Assembly: GCF_042477335.2 (NCBI RefSeq)
Contig: NC_091255.1
Coordinates: 32,900,501-32,964,500 of the forward strand
Origin: Ovis canadensis
Taxonomy: Eukaryota; Chordata; Mammalia; Artiodactyla; Bovidae
DNA: 64,000 nt
Direction: 5' to 3'
The position numbers were made by a program, and so were the translations under genes. The notes beneath the pieces are model-generated. The model made no database searches. It saw only the letters and a list, made by a program, of their open reading frames with translations, and was not told the origin of the DNA. Below are positions 54,101-63,590 of the stretch, piece after piece; within the stretch, counting starts at the first letter, position 1; each line of letters begins with the position of its first letter.

Positions 54101-57100
54101 AGACCCAGAGCAGCCAAATAAATAGAAAAAAAAGAAAAACAGACTCACAGATGACCTCTTGAGGATGGGGTGACCAATCTTGCACTTCATGACCAGGACA
54201 GAAGCAGTCGGCTTAGGGTCACCGCACTGAATGTCTGGAGAAGGAGGCTGTTAACACAAAAGACATGGTTTTGAAAAGGCAAAAAAAAAAAGGTTCAGTT
54301 TCCTCACAACAACATGCCAGACACCCTGCCAGGAGCTGGGGATGCAAATAAACCAGCCTTTGTCCTCGTCTCCACAAGCTGAGCAGAAGGGCTTGGTACT
54401 AGATGGTTGAAGACTTTAAACGCAAGGCCTCAGGAGGGGTCCTGTGAGAGCGGCACAGACACAAGCAGTGGAGAAAGATGAGGTCCAACCAGGAGGAATC
54501 AGTCTTCCTGGGGAGGGAGGCATTTGAACTGCACCTTGGACCAGTGGAAGGCCCCCGGCATTGCCACGCAGCCTTTTTCAGCCATGGTTCCTCATCTGGA
54601 CCAATGGATATGGAAAATGAGTGGCCACTGTTTTCTTAAGGGTCTAGTTCCATTCTAGATGCTTAGGAGATTGTGGCATGTAACGGATGCTGTCCTAGCT
54701 CAAACAGCCTCAGACCACCAGAGACACACCCATAATAAAAGAGAGCCAGGTTTGTTGAGAGGAAAACTGCACTGTGGTGTATCTCACCAAACAAAGGAAA
54801 AGATAGTTATTAAAGGATTCTGGGGAAAGAGTTTGGGGAACTATAAACAAAGCAGTGTTTTATAGGCTCAAAATAAAGCAGGGATGGGACTTCCCACATG
54901 GTCCAGTGGTTAAGACTTCGCCTTCCAATTCAGGGGGTGCAGGTTTGATCCCTGGTCAGGGAGCCAAGATCCCACATCCCTTGCAGCCAAACAACCAAAA
55001 CATAAAACAGAAGCACTATTGTAACAAATTCCATAAAGACTTTAAAAATGGTCCACGTGAAAAAAAAGAAAATACTTCAAAAAAAAAAAGCCAGGGCTAT
55101 GTGTAAAAGGGCCACTCAACATCAATTCTGGGCTGCAAAGTGGACCCAAAGACCCACCTTCTTGGAAACTATTCAGGTGAATGTGAAAAGCTGTGTGGAG
55201 AAACATTTTATCTGAAGTTTCAAGTCTCAGATGGAAAATGAGAATGCTTCTCTTTGTCAAAACAGTTTAGATTCTCCAGGCAACAGTAAGATGGTTTTAT
55301 AATTACAGATATAACTTCAAACCGCAAAGTTTCTGATTGCCTATGATTTTAGAGAGCAAAATTTCTCAGTGTTACAATATTTTACAGCTGCTGGGTGTCC
55401 TTGGGAGAAATACTGTTTTCTGGTATCTTACAGCTGGCTTTGAGTCTGTGCTCCCAGGCTGATGACAGGCGGAACAGACTTTTACTTTCCAGTCAAACTA
55501 ATTTATTATAGATTATTTCTCTCTCAGAACTCTAGGTAAGAAAGGCTGCAGGCAGAGGAGTGATTGGGCGGCAAAATAGCACCATTGATGTTTAGGGCAG
55601 AGAATGATATGACTGGATCCATGGCTTATTGTTGGATTAGAGGGGATTTGTCTAGTTAATGATCATCTATTGAATGGACGAGGATGCTGCAGAAGGCAGA
55701 GTTAGGAGGTTTCCATAACCAAGCAGAGATGCAGGAAGGGAAAGTCATGAGCAATGTGGTTCCAAAACTGCTGTCATAGTTACCTTCTGTATCCTCTTAA
55801 ACTGCAGGTTTCTGGGGAAATTCAAAGCCATGCTTGTCATGTAGGAATCTTCCCCAGAGTTAGTCAGGCTAATGTTCATGGTCAGCTCCTTTGTGAGACC
55901 CACCACCAATTCCTGTCTGCACAGGGTAGGCAAAGAGATAAATGTTACCAGTTTATTTAATCTGTGAAAACCTCAGTGGAATGCAACAGCACCTTCTTAA
56001 CTTCTTAGATAATATTGCCTAAAGGATACATTTAGCCTAGATTTCTTCCCCACAACAGAAACAAGCACCTGGACTACCATACCCACCTCAGTTGCTGTGT
56101 GACATGACCATTTATTTAGTGTTTGCTGTGTGTTGGGGACTCTGTTAAATGTTTCACACTCTCTGCTAATCCTGGTGATAACTCTGTGAAATTGTATGGT
56201 TTCTCTCGGTGCTGCAGTGACAGGAACAGAAGCCAGGGGAGGCTCACTCACTTGCCTGAGGTCCCACAGCCCCGAAAGAGAGTTGGGAGAATAAAATCTA
56301 AATCCTCTTTCTACCACCAACTCACTGTGACCCCAGGCAATGTACTTTGAGACACAGATTCATCCATTTCACGTACATTTATGGGGGACTTTGTGCCAGA
56401 CACCCCACTCAACGCAGGATAAACCATGCGGGGGACAGACGCTGCCCCCACCCCTGCCTTGGCCTGAGCTTTCCCACCACAAAATCACCCCAGCCCTTCC
56501 AGATTACAGGGTGTGAGTTAAGACATGAGTCTGTTCAGCATGGAGAAGAGAAGATGTGGGGACGGGTGAGGGCTTCCTTCACACTGAGGCACCGTGGGGT
56601 CCCGGAGTGCACAACCACTCTCAGTAATTGAGACCTACAGGGAAACACATTGACAACACGAGCTTTCTAACCATCTGAAAGGTCTTAAAATAGAATGTGC
56701 TGCTCTGGGGAGTAATGTGACCTGTGTCTTATTGAGTCATTTTTGTTTTTTATCACAGCCGCGTGGAGAATAGTGGGCAGTGACAGAGCCTGTGTGCGGA
56801 TCCATCTGGGAGATGACACAGGCCTGAAATAAGACAGCAGCAGCGGCGATGGGCTGGCGTGCTGCGGTTCATGGGGTCGCAAAGAGTCAGACACGACTGA
56901 GCGACTGAGCTAACTAAGTGGCGATGGGGAGGGCGATAAGGCCATGCTTACAAGCAGAGCGCAAAAGAGACAGGAGCTGGGGACTCCCCTGCCAGTTCAG
57001 CGGTTAAGGCTCGGTGCCTCCAGTGCAGAGGGTGTTGGTTCGATCCCTCATCAGGGAACTAGATCCTACATGCCATGAGCATGGCCAAAAACTAAAAACT

Positions 57101-60100
57101 TTTTTTAAAAAAAAAGAGAGTCGAGGATGTGTCCTGAGTTTCTGTTTCAGAGTTTCCAGCCTGGATGACCCAGTGGGGCTGGCTGTGATGGAGAGGACAC
57201 AGCGGGAGACCAGAGGGTGGGAACTGACCAGATGAGCCCAGTCCGGGACATGATGAAAAGCACTCAGAGGACAGGAAGGCAGGGACACTGAAATGTCAGT
57301 TGGGTGTCCTGTCTCAGAGCCCAACAGAGAGATCTGAGAGTCCCTGGAATATGTACAGGGATTCTTAACTCGAGGTCCAGGGACAGTTTCAGAGTTCCCT
57401 GAATGTAAATGCTTTATGTTCACAAGTGTGATCTTCTAAAGACAAGTGTCTGTAGTTTACCTTCGATTCTTCAGGAGATTAACGTCCACAAAAAGGGTCA
57501 AACCACTGAGGCATTTGGATGCTAAGGATTAGGCTCAATACTTTGGAAAAAAGGCGAGACTGCCAACTGTGGACACTAGGGGGTGATGTAGGGCCAGCTG
57601 TTTCACAGTCTATTCCACAGGCGGTGGCTGGGAGGGCTGTAATGAATTCCCAGTTAGAAACAAGTCTTCCTGTTAGGCTGGATTCCAAAGCACTCAAAAG
57701 CCTTGACTTGGCTCCTCCATGACTGAGACGGGCAGAGCTAAGCTATCTGCATCTGAAATACAAGTCCTGCAAATGTCTATGGAAAGGTTTCTCAGGACTC
57801 AGAACAGAGCTCTTCTTCAGAGATGCCAACTCAGGGGAAGGAGCATTTTAAGACCACCACACGTCCAAAACCAAACTCGTGCAACCCACTCCAGTATTCA
57901 TGCCTGGGGAATCCCATGGAGCCTGGCGGGCCACAGTCCATGGGGTTGCCAAAGAATCAGACACGACATAGCGAAACAACAGCAAATCATAATAACAACA
58001 GAAACGATAGACAATTACAAGGGAAATGGGAAGGAAATCCAAAAAAGAGGAGATACATGTATATGTATAGCTGAGTCACTTTGCTGTACAGCAGAAACTA
58101 ACACAACAATACATGGAAACTATACTCCAATAAAAATAAATTTTAAAAAGTTACCAAGCTCATGACCTCTCCTCCCCACCTTGCCTTCCAAACCCATTCT
58201 TCCGAAAGCTTTCCCAATTCAGTTCTTGGCAGCAGTATCGTTCTAGAATTCAGTGTGGTTCAACAGAACTTCTGAAGTAATGGAAATGACCTATTATATA
58301 TCTGTGCTGCTCAAAACCACTAGCCATTATGTGGGTACTGAGATGTGCCTAGGGCGACTAAGGAACTAAAATCTTCTTTAATTTTAATTCATTTCAATTT
58401 AAATAACCACATGTGACCAGAGGCTATTGTGTTGGACAGCACAGTTCTGGATGCTCGGGCCGGAACCCTGAAAGACTTCTTAGACCCCTCTCTCACACTC
58501 CCCACATCCAATCTGTCATCCAATCCTGCGGGCTCTAACTTCAAAATATAACCACCTTCGTTGCTACCACTCTGGCCCAAGTCATATCATGTCTCGCCCG
58601 AGTTATCACAATAGCTCCCTACTGTTGCCCCGCCTCCACCTCTGCTCCTACAGTCCATTCTCAACACAGCAGCAAGAACGATCCTACTGGGACTTCCCTG
58701 CTGGTCCAGTGGTTAAGAATCCACCTTCCAATGCAGGTGACATGGGTCTGACCCCTCGTCAGGGAACTAAGATCCCACATGGTGTGGGGGAACTAGAGGG
58801 CCCTAGCACAGCCACAAGGCAGCAGTGTGTGGGGGAGAGCAGCACCCCCCAACACACACACAAAGAATGATCCTCTGAAAGGGCATGGTCATGGCATTCC
58901 TCTGACTTCCCGGCTCACAGTAAGAGTCCTCATGGAAATGGAGCCACATATGATTTTTCCTCCCCTCACATGGCAACATCGACTCCGTGGACATGAGTTT
59001 GAGCAGCCTCCGGGAGATAGTGAAGAAAAAGGAAGCCTGGCATGCTTCAGTCCATGGGGTCGCAAAGAGGCAGATAAGACTTAGCCACTGAATAACACCC
59101 CCCCTCCAATTCACTCTGGTGTCCTGGCCTCTTCCTCCCACCTCCAAGTGCCCAGCTCAGGGCACTGACAGGTGCTCTTCCTTCAGATGCCCACAGAGTT
59201 CACTCCTCCACCTCGCTTCCATGAGCCTAAACATCACCTTCTCCATGAGCCCTTCCCGGCCCACTCTATTTGAAAGTGCAACCCCAACCGCATCCCTGGC
59301 ACTTCCCTCCCACCTTCCCTGTCTTCCTTTTCTTCATAGTACATCTTTTCAACACAGTTGACTTACATATTATCTTCTCTCCCTAAGCAAAATTGTGAAA
59401 GTGAAAAAGGGGCTTCCCATATCTCCCAGCACCTCGAGTTCTGGGCACAGAGGAAGTGCTCCCTAAGCATGTAAGGAGTTAAGTAATGTGGTAAAGCGTT
59501 GAGCCAGGGAAGAGGTTATCTCTAAGTGAGGGGTCCTAGGAGTGAAGGACCCTGGGTTATGGAAAGAAATCTGGGTGTAAGCCCATCCAGTGATCACGGG
59601 AGTCCTCGCAGGCCTGCAACTACTGACTCTTCCCAAATTTATAACATAAGAATACAAATCTGTCTTGCCTCCCTCATTGGGTGGCTGGGGAAGCAATGAT
59701 ACAATTAGTGCAAAAGCCCTTTGTGGGCTGTGAGGGAAAGGAGGAAGCAAGTGATCCTGGTGAGGGGTTTGCCCCGTAAGCCTTCAGGAAGTGAGCTAAC
59801 TGCAGAAACCATGACGACTGCATTCAACTCACTGAGAGATGGTGGTGGCCAACTGTAACTCCGCGACACAAAACAGCTTATTCTTGCAGTTCTTCTCATA
59901 GGGCAGCTGTAAGCAGAAAGAGAGGGGCAGGATCAGCCCAGGGACCCCGCCATCCCCCACGGCCTTGCTTCGTGATCTTCTCCCTAGCACATGTGTGTCC
60001 CTTCAGCTGACTCTGAGAAGTGTAGGTGAGGCTGACGGGCTGAATTTGTGTCCACATGGTTGTGAGAGCTGTGACTATGCTATACCTTGATTTGTCAGGC

Positions 60101-61985
60101 ATGGGGGTGTGCTTGGTCCTACAACACAGGTACCATGCATCAGGCCACTGGCCAAGGTCAAAAAGAGGGTGACCTTTGTGAAATGGTAGCTGTCACTTGC
60201 ATATTATGTTAATTAAGTAGCAACACTCACAGCTCACTGCTCTGAACATTTAGGGGTGGGTGAAACCATATGAAGAAAAGCCTCCTTAGTCCTCTTAAGT
60301 AGAGCAGGAACAGCAGGGGACAAAGTGGGGGGGTACCTAACCAAATATTGTCAAGGTTCAGTCCTGTGAGCTCTTCTACCCCCAGGGCTAGTCTTCTCTG
60401 TAGGTTAAATATTCCCCCTTGTCTTCTTGCCTATACCAAACAAATTCAGAAATCACAGTGGGCCCAAAAGTTCTGTGTAAGATTGAAAAGTTCCAGCTCA
60501 GGTTGCAAAGTCACGTTTTCTAAAGGAGCAGGTCTATTTTTTATTATGAAGGAGACACAGCCAGCTCCCTACCTGGGGAATCACTGCATTTATCTTCCCA
60601 GTAGCCAGTGACCATCACAGTAGCTTTGTGCAAGGACTGTCTCCATGATTGGAGCTACAGTGAGAGCCCAGAGCAAGAAAGAAAATCTTCCACGGCCCAG
60701 AGAAGGGGGATGCAGAATGCAGAAGTCAGAGCTGGGGGCTCTATCTGACTGCGTCAACAATTGAGGGCTTTTGTTTGTTTGTTTGTTTTGCTTTTAATAT
60801 AGCCAAGCAGCTTGTTCTCTTTCAGCAGGATTAAAACATCCTAAGCTCCCAGCTAGAGCTCATTCTCTGGAAAAATCTATGTGCTTGCTGCCGCTGCTGC
60901 TCAATGGTGCCCGACTATGTGGCCTCATGGCCTGAAGCCTGCCAGGCTCCTCTGTCCATGGGATTCTCCAGCAAGAATACCAGAGTGGGATGCTATTTCC
61001 TTCTCCAGGGGATCTTCCCAACCCAGGGACTGAACCCCCATCTCCTGCATCTCTTGCACTGGCAAGCAGATTCTTCGGCACTGTGCTGCCTGGGAAGCCC
61101 ATCTCTGTGCCTACACGCCTAATAATTTCCCCTCACCCATTTCCTCAGTGGGATAATTTTTTTTAATCTCTTTGCCAAAGCATCAAAGTAATTATTGATT
61201 AAGATAAGAATGTGAAACAGGATACATCATGGGTCAGCAGGTAAAGAATCTGCCTGTAATACAGAAGGCACAGGAGATGCAGGTTCCTGATCCCTGGGTC
61301 AGAAAGATCCCCTGGAGGAGGGCATGGCAACCCACTCCAGCATTCTTATCTGAAAAACTCCATGGACAGAGGCACCTGGCAGGCTATAGTCCATGGGGTC
61401 ACGAAGCGTAGGACACGACTGAGTGACTAAGCACACGCAAATGTAATCTCAAAGCATCTCCTCATAATATACTTATTAATTACAAAGGGAACTAGCCCCA
61501 GGATGACTTTCTGTGTACAGGGCAGGTGGGCTCCAGTCCAGTCCCCACACAGGCCTTCCACCACACCATTATCAGAGACCTGCGCCAAGTATCCACATAC
61601 TTCATTAAATGTGTAGCAGGCACCTTTTGTGAACAGAAAAGAACCAGCCTTGGGAGTCATTTGGAGACCTGTATTACCCACCAGTGAGGTCCTGGGCAAA
61701 TTAACACCATCTCAGGAACTCTATTATCCCCATCTGTGCAGGGAGGGTCCTAAACGTTGTCTGAAGACCCTCCCAACTTTAATATTCTTTGAAGATAAGG
61801 GAGCAGGGACTTTTACAGGGGTAGCACCTGGGAGAGTCTGGTCCTAGCCAAGTCACCTGGAAGACGGCGGAGGGCTCAGCATAGAAGTCCAGGATTGGCT
61901 GGGCTTGGTCCATCCGGCCCTCAGGGGACTGGAGGTGGTAGCTGACCTTGACAGCGATGTTGGAGAAGCAGTCCTCCTGACACAG
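42129..61985 (-). CDS. ITGAE: Integrin alpha-E (CD103), C-terminal half (5'-partial)
   Basis: Thirteen minus-strand exons: 61857-61985, 59833-59906, 55784-55916, 54149-54247, 53369-53448, 52473-52550, 51893-51956, 51701-51808, 48255-48311, 47839-47934, 46047-46142, 43064-43174 and 42129-42224 (TAG). Phases join throughout; 1221 nt encode 406 residues plus stop. This is the extracellular stalk (cysteine pairs in LCQEDCF, NCKNKLFC, IQCGD...MKCKIG, many N-X-S/T sites), one transmembrane helix and a 31-residue cytoplasmic tail. The beta-propeller and I domain lie beyond base 64000. Alpha-E pairs with beta-7 and binds E-cadherin, holding lymphocytes in epithelium. HASPIN occupies the intron 48312-51700 in the opposite direction. 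Identity is clear from close match to the human C-terminal half. Confidence 0.95.
43064..43174 (-). CDS. ITGAE: ITGAE transmembrane exon
   Basis: Thirty-seven residues from ITVILLKDEE to VILVK. The hydrophobic run GGLLVLIVIIVILV is the membrane helix. The exon ends exactly on the lysine that precedes CGFFKR, which opens the last exon (42224 downward). The GFFKR element is the alpha-chain clasp with the beta subunit. Confidence 0.95.
43600..44465 (+). repeat. L1 5'-region/ORF1 remnant
   Basis: L1 5'/ORF1 wording is clear: AGAATGTCGGAATTATCAGA, CAATTTAAAACAACCACGAT, GGGCAATGTAAGCAGAGAGA and GTAGACTGGACATGGCTGAG. Frames are broken. It lies in the ITGAE intron 43175-46046, antisense to ITGAE. 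Confidence 0.75.
44590..44690 (+). repeat. CHR-type SINE, 5'-truncated
   Basis: GGGTTCAATCCCTCGTGGGG ... GCATGCCATGTGCCATGTGG with an A/G-rich end. ITGAE intron, antisense. Confidence 0.65.
45841..45960 (-). repeat. MIR SINE fossil
   Basis: TTTCAGAGACAGAAAAACTT, GAGTAACTCAAGGTCATAGA and GAGTTGCAGAGTCAAGAGCA follow the reversed MIR core. ITGAE intron. Confidence 0.5.
46212..46408 (-). repeat. L1 tail scrap plus reversed CHR SINE
   Basis: The reversed L1 tail (TAATTGGAGTATAGTTGATT) is followed after a short gap by a reversed CHR SINE (GATCTTAGTTCCCTGACCAG ... GACTGCCAGGGAAACCCC). This is the only CHR copy inside a gene that lies in the sense direction of its host. Confidence 0.75.
47247..47395 (+). 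mobile_element. CHR-type SINE
   Basis: GATTTCTCTGGTGGTCCAGT ... GGTTGGATCCCTGGTCAGGG ... CCTGGCGCAGCCAAATAAAT. ITGAE intron, antisense. Confidence 0.87.
47455..47672 (+). mobile_element. Bov-tA SINE
   Basis: Head ATCCCAGATGGCTCAGAGGT ... GGTTCCATCCCTGGTTCGTG, body GAAATGGCAACCCACTCCAG ... AGAGTCGGACACCCCTGAGC. ITGAE intron, antisense. Confidence 0.88.
48312..48515. promoter_or_regulatory. HASPIN: HASPIN promoter with TCTCGCGAGA palindrome
   Basis: Only 204 bp separate an ITGAE exon (ends 48311) from the HASPIN ATG. The interval turns CpG-rich. It contains the perfect palindrome TCTCGCGAGA at 48392-48401, a related TCTCGCGG at 48471-48478, a YY1-like CCGCCAT at 48364-48370, and no TATA box. 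The haspin promoter is known in mammals to be short and able to fire in both directions, producing a shortened integrin alpha-E transcript in germ cells; whether it does so here is inference. Confidence 0.7.
48516..50861 (+). CDS. HASPIN: Serine/threonine-protein kinase haspin (histone H3 Thr3 kinase)
   Basis: One uninterrupted exon of 781 residues (human 798), from the ATG at 48516 in a strong GCCATGG context to TAA. The open frame extends three codons upstream to a GTG, but MAASLP is the conserved family start. The N-terminal two thirds are basic, low-complexity and poorly conserved. The kinase domain spans about 467-781: glycine loop GEGVFGEVF (474-482), ATP lysine K494 in ALKIIAIEG, catalytic D632 in HRDLHWGNV, and D670 in DYT, which replaces the usual DFG. 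The APE motif is absent, as is normal for haspin. It phosphorylates H3 Thr3 in mitosis to recruit the chromosomal passenger complex. It is nested antisense in an ITGAE intron. Confidence 0.97.
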   Translation: MAASLPLPASGLFRTYGAAGGGRPRRRPGLAAVQWFPPQDRKRFFSSSSSDASSGGPSQSVVSDDPDDPDFPGSPVGPQRKRAGARLAKGRPSQIATPRRLRLRSRCPQKCSTPCGPLGPPSFPNGNPGCLSPDLSVCGQPRDGGELGTSASLFSSLASPGPGFPAAEDSVCTDPSTFLDAASEAPSNFHLPEASLDQAPLPCSQDAATGGGRLTKLAHQAQASLRSALFSFLDSGNPEDSELRTDGKNLQEFCHDRELVGRRQESPGLSGRGKKRATDQYSCREIESQGSVHIEYEEARGCKAGIAPGKNNWPERTRLSRKRKHQGTAETSLLHHCQVTKGQKMEDGSCVTQDLTRLQNACSWTKTRASFSFHKKKIVTAVSEVCSCITLGSSLSESLVSEYSHHPVQNRTSCALSPRHSSSMYLLTPLKTQQVTDKKTSDAEKLYGECNQVGPIPFGDYLSEEKLECCEKIGEGVFGEVFQTVANHTPVALKIIAIEGQDLVNGAHQKTFEEILPEIIISKELSLLSDETCNRTQGFIGLNSVHCVQGSYPPLLLQAWDHYHSTKGSANDRPDFFGEDQLFIVLEFEFGGIDLEQMRKKLSSIATAKSILHQITASLAVAEASLHFEHRDLHWGNVLLKKTSLKELHYTLNGKTSSIPTRGLQVNIIDYTLSRLERDGIVVFCDISGDEDLFTGQGDYQFEIYRLMRKENNNCWGEYHPYNNVLWLHYLTDKILNQMTFKSKHNTPALKRMKKQIQHFYQTMLNFSSATDLLCQHSLFK
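51048..51053 (+). promoter_or_regulatory. HASPIN: Poly(A) signal AATAAA for HASPIN
   Basis: A canonical hexamer 187 bp after the stop codon. The transcript should end near 51075, about 0.6 kb before the next ITGAE exon. Confidence 0.75.
52730..52848 (+). mobile_element. CHR-type SINE
   Basis: CAGGACTTCTCTGCCAATCC ... GGTTCAATTCCTGGTCAGGG ... GCACAGCGTGGCAAAAAAGA. ITGAE intron, antisense. Confidence 0.85.
53625..53730 (-). repeat. MIR SINE fossil
   Basis: TTATTCCCCTTTCACAGCCA, GGAAGCTGCTTGAGAGGTCT and AGATCATCAGTGGCAGGTCA follow the reversed MIR core. ITGAE intron. Confidence 0.5.
53976..54138 (+). mobile_element. CHR-type SINE
   Basis: GGACTTCCTTGGTGGTCCAG ... GATTCCACCCCTGGTCAGGG ... CCCAGAGCAGCCAAATAAAT. 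It ends only about 10 bp before the ITGAE exon 54149-54247, beside that exon's splice donor, antisense. Confidence 0.87.
54887..55090 (+). mobile_element. CHR-type SINE
   Basis: GGGACTTCCCACATGGTCCA ... GGTTTGATCCCTGGTCAGGG ... CCCTTGCAGCCAAACAACCA; A-rich sequence continues to about 55090. ITGAE intron, antisense. Confidence 0.83.
56105..56300 (-). repeat. MIR SINE fossil
   Basis: TTATTTAGTGTTTGCTGTGT, AATCCTGGTGATAACTCTGT and CTTGCCTGAGGTCCCACAGC follow the reversed MIR from its 3' end. ITGAE intron. Confidence 0.65.
56840..56918 (+). repeat. BovA fragment
   Basis: GCAGCGGCGATGGGCTGGCG, then GGTCGCAAAGAGTCAGACAC and GACTGAGCGACTGAGCTAAC. ITGAE intron, antisense. Confidence 0.82.
56980..57115 (+). 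mobile_element. CHR-type SINE
   Basis: GGGGACTCCCCTGCCAGTTC ... GGTTCGATCCCTCATCAGGG ... GAGCATGGCCAAAAACTAAA. ITGAE intron, antisense. Confidence 0.85.
57880..57975 (+). repeat. BovA fragment
   Basis: GCAACCCACTCCAGTATTCA ... CATGGGGTTGCCAAAGAATC ... AGACACGACATAGCGAAACA. ITGAE intron, antisense. Confidence 0.85.
58045..58152 (+). repeat. L1 3' end with A-rich tail
   Basis: GTATAGCTGAGTCACTTTGC, GTACAGCAGAAACTAACACA and TATACTCCAATAAAAATAAA are the artiodactyl L1 terminus. ITGAE intron, antisense. Confidence 0.85.
58689..58866 (+). mobile_element. CHR-type SINE
   Basis: GGGACTTCCCTGCTGGTCCA ... GGTCTGACCCCTCGTCAGGG ... CCCTAGCACAGCCACAAGGC. ITGAE intron, antisense. Confidence 0.85.
59180..59470 (+). 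repeat. L2-like fossil
   Basis: CTCCATGAGCCCTTCCCGGC, GCAACCCCAACCGCATCCCT and CAGAGGAAGTGCTCCCTAAG resemble the L2 3' region. Diverged. ITGAE intron. Confidence 0.5.
60880..61105 (-). mobile_element. Bov-tA SINE, reversed
   Basis: The body GCCAGGCTCCTCTGTCCATG ... TTTCCTTCTCCAGGGGATCT and the head GGGACTGAACCCCCATCTCC ... GCAGATTCTTCGGCACTGTG are reversed, so the element is in the sense direction of ITGAE. Confidence 0.88.
61225..61438 (+). mobile_element. Bov-tA SINE
   Basis: Head GTCAGCAGGTAAAGAATCTG ... CCTGATCCCTGGGTCAGAAA, body GGCATGGCAACCCACTCCAG ... GTAGGACACGACTGAGTGAC. It ends about 0.4 kb from the ITGAE exon 61857-61985. Confidence 0.88.
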
Positions 61986-62344
61986 CTGCACAGTCTCCAA
62001 GGAACGTGAGGTTGGAGTTGGATGTGGGGGAGAAGATAACAAAAAGAATACTTTTAACTTTGATGTGGTCACAATATTAAAGAATGAAAGGGGTTAAGCT
62101 AGGAGTCCTAAGCCTCTTCCAAGTAAGCCAGGCTGCCAAGAGCATTGGGAAAACCTCCCTTGATCTGCCACGGCCTCAGGCCTCCTAACTCCTTCTGGTT
62201 CCTGCCTCAGTCACAGAGGGGTTCTGGCCAGGAGGAGTTAAATGCCAGCTTGGACTTAGAGGACAAAGGGGAGCCAAGAAGAGGAAGAGTTGTGGTCTCA
62301 GCTCTGTTTACAAAGATCTTTCCTGAAGCGGCGCAGAGGACATA

Positions 62345-62607
62345 TTGCTGCTGCTAAGTCGCTTCAGTCGTGTCCAACTCTGTGCGATCCCATAGACGGC
62401 TCCTCCATCCCTGGGATTCTCTAGGCAAGAATACTGGAGTGGGTTGCCATTTCCTTCTCCAATGCATGAAAGTGAAAAGTCAAAGTGAAGTCGCTCAGTT
62501 GTGTCCGACTCTTCACGACCCCATGGACTGCAGCCTTACTAGGCTCCTTCATCCATGGCATTTTCCAGGCAAGAGTACTGGAGTGGGGTGCCATTGCCTT
62601 CTCCAGA
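62345..62607 (-). mobile_element. BovA2 SINE, reversed
   Basis: GCTGCTGCTAAGTCGCTTCA ... GTGGGTTGCCATTTCCTTCT and a second monomer GAAGTCGCTCAGTTGTGTCC ... GGGGTGCCATTGCCTTCTCC. It is in the sense direction of ITGAE. GAGGACATATT follows the element and GAGGACATATTG precedes it, a probable target-site duplication. Confidence 0.9.
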
Positions 62608-62637
62608 GGACATATTAGAAAAATAAAAACTGTAGAC

Positions 62638-62735
62638 CAGAATTTCCCTGGAGGTCCCTGGAGGACTCCGTGCCTCCAATACAAGGGTCATGGGTTCAGT
62701 CCCTGGTGGGGGGACAGCCAAAACAAATGAACAAA
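62638..62735 (+). mobile_element. CHR-type SINE, diverged
   Basis: GAATTTCCCTGGAGGTCCCT ... CATGGGTTCAGTCCCTGGTG ... GGACAGCCAAAACAAATGAA. ITGAE intron, antisense. Confidence 0.75.
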
Positions 62736-63469
62736 AGAACCCTGAAGACCAGGAGATGGCCTGGGATGCCACTTGCCATTCTCTTTGTTTATTGAGACTT
62801 TTTGCCAGGTGGGAGCTTTGAACACCTGAGAACAGGTGAGCAAGCATCTTGGCTGGAAAAGGTAGCTATGCTTATCTTTAGGGAAGTCACAGACTTACTA
62901 GAAGTCTTAATCCATTTAACAACCAAACAGATGTTGGAACAGATGTGTAGTCTAAAGCATAATTTATGCGTTTATTGGAATACATGACCCTTTGAGGTCC
63001 ACAGTTTGGGGTGCTGGCAGACTCGGAGTCCTGACAAATCTATTTTTTTCATGTTTCTAGGTACCTTTGTCAGGAGTAAACTTTTGCAAATGACAACTTT
63101 TGTCTTTCTATTTCTACTTTGCCTCACTCAGGTTTTCTAATGTCGTCTCACATAAGGGCTTTCTACCCCACTGTTGTTATCAGGTGGGGGAGGGAGCTCT
63201 GTTATTTCCAGTCTATTACCAAGAAAAATGGCAGCAATTAGAGGATTTCCCTTTTTGTCCAGTTTCTAGGAAACTCAGAGATTTACTTAGTGTTCAATCT
63301 CTGTAGATTGCTTTAACTTGGTTTTCTGGTACCATAACCCCCATCTCCCACACCATCATGTGATTCTTTACCTATTATGATTGTTTTAGTTGCCTCATTT
63401 GTGTGTGTGGACCCCTGTACTTCACTCCATGCACCTCAGTTCTTTTCTCAACAATACAGACCCCCTCTG

Positions 63470-63590
63470 GGAACTTCCCTGGCAGTCCAGTGGTTAAGAC
63501 TCCCAGCTTTCACTGCAAGGGGCACAGGTTCGATCCCTGGTCAGGGAACTAAGATCCCACATGCCACATGGCACGGCCAAAATAAAATAA
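63470..63590 (+). mobile_element. CHR-type SINE
   Basis: GGAACTTCCCTGGCAGTCCA ... GGTTCGATCCCTGGTCAGGG ... GGCACGGCCAAAATAAAATA. ITGAE intron, antisense, adjoining an L1 tail. Confidence 0.88.
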
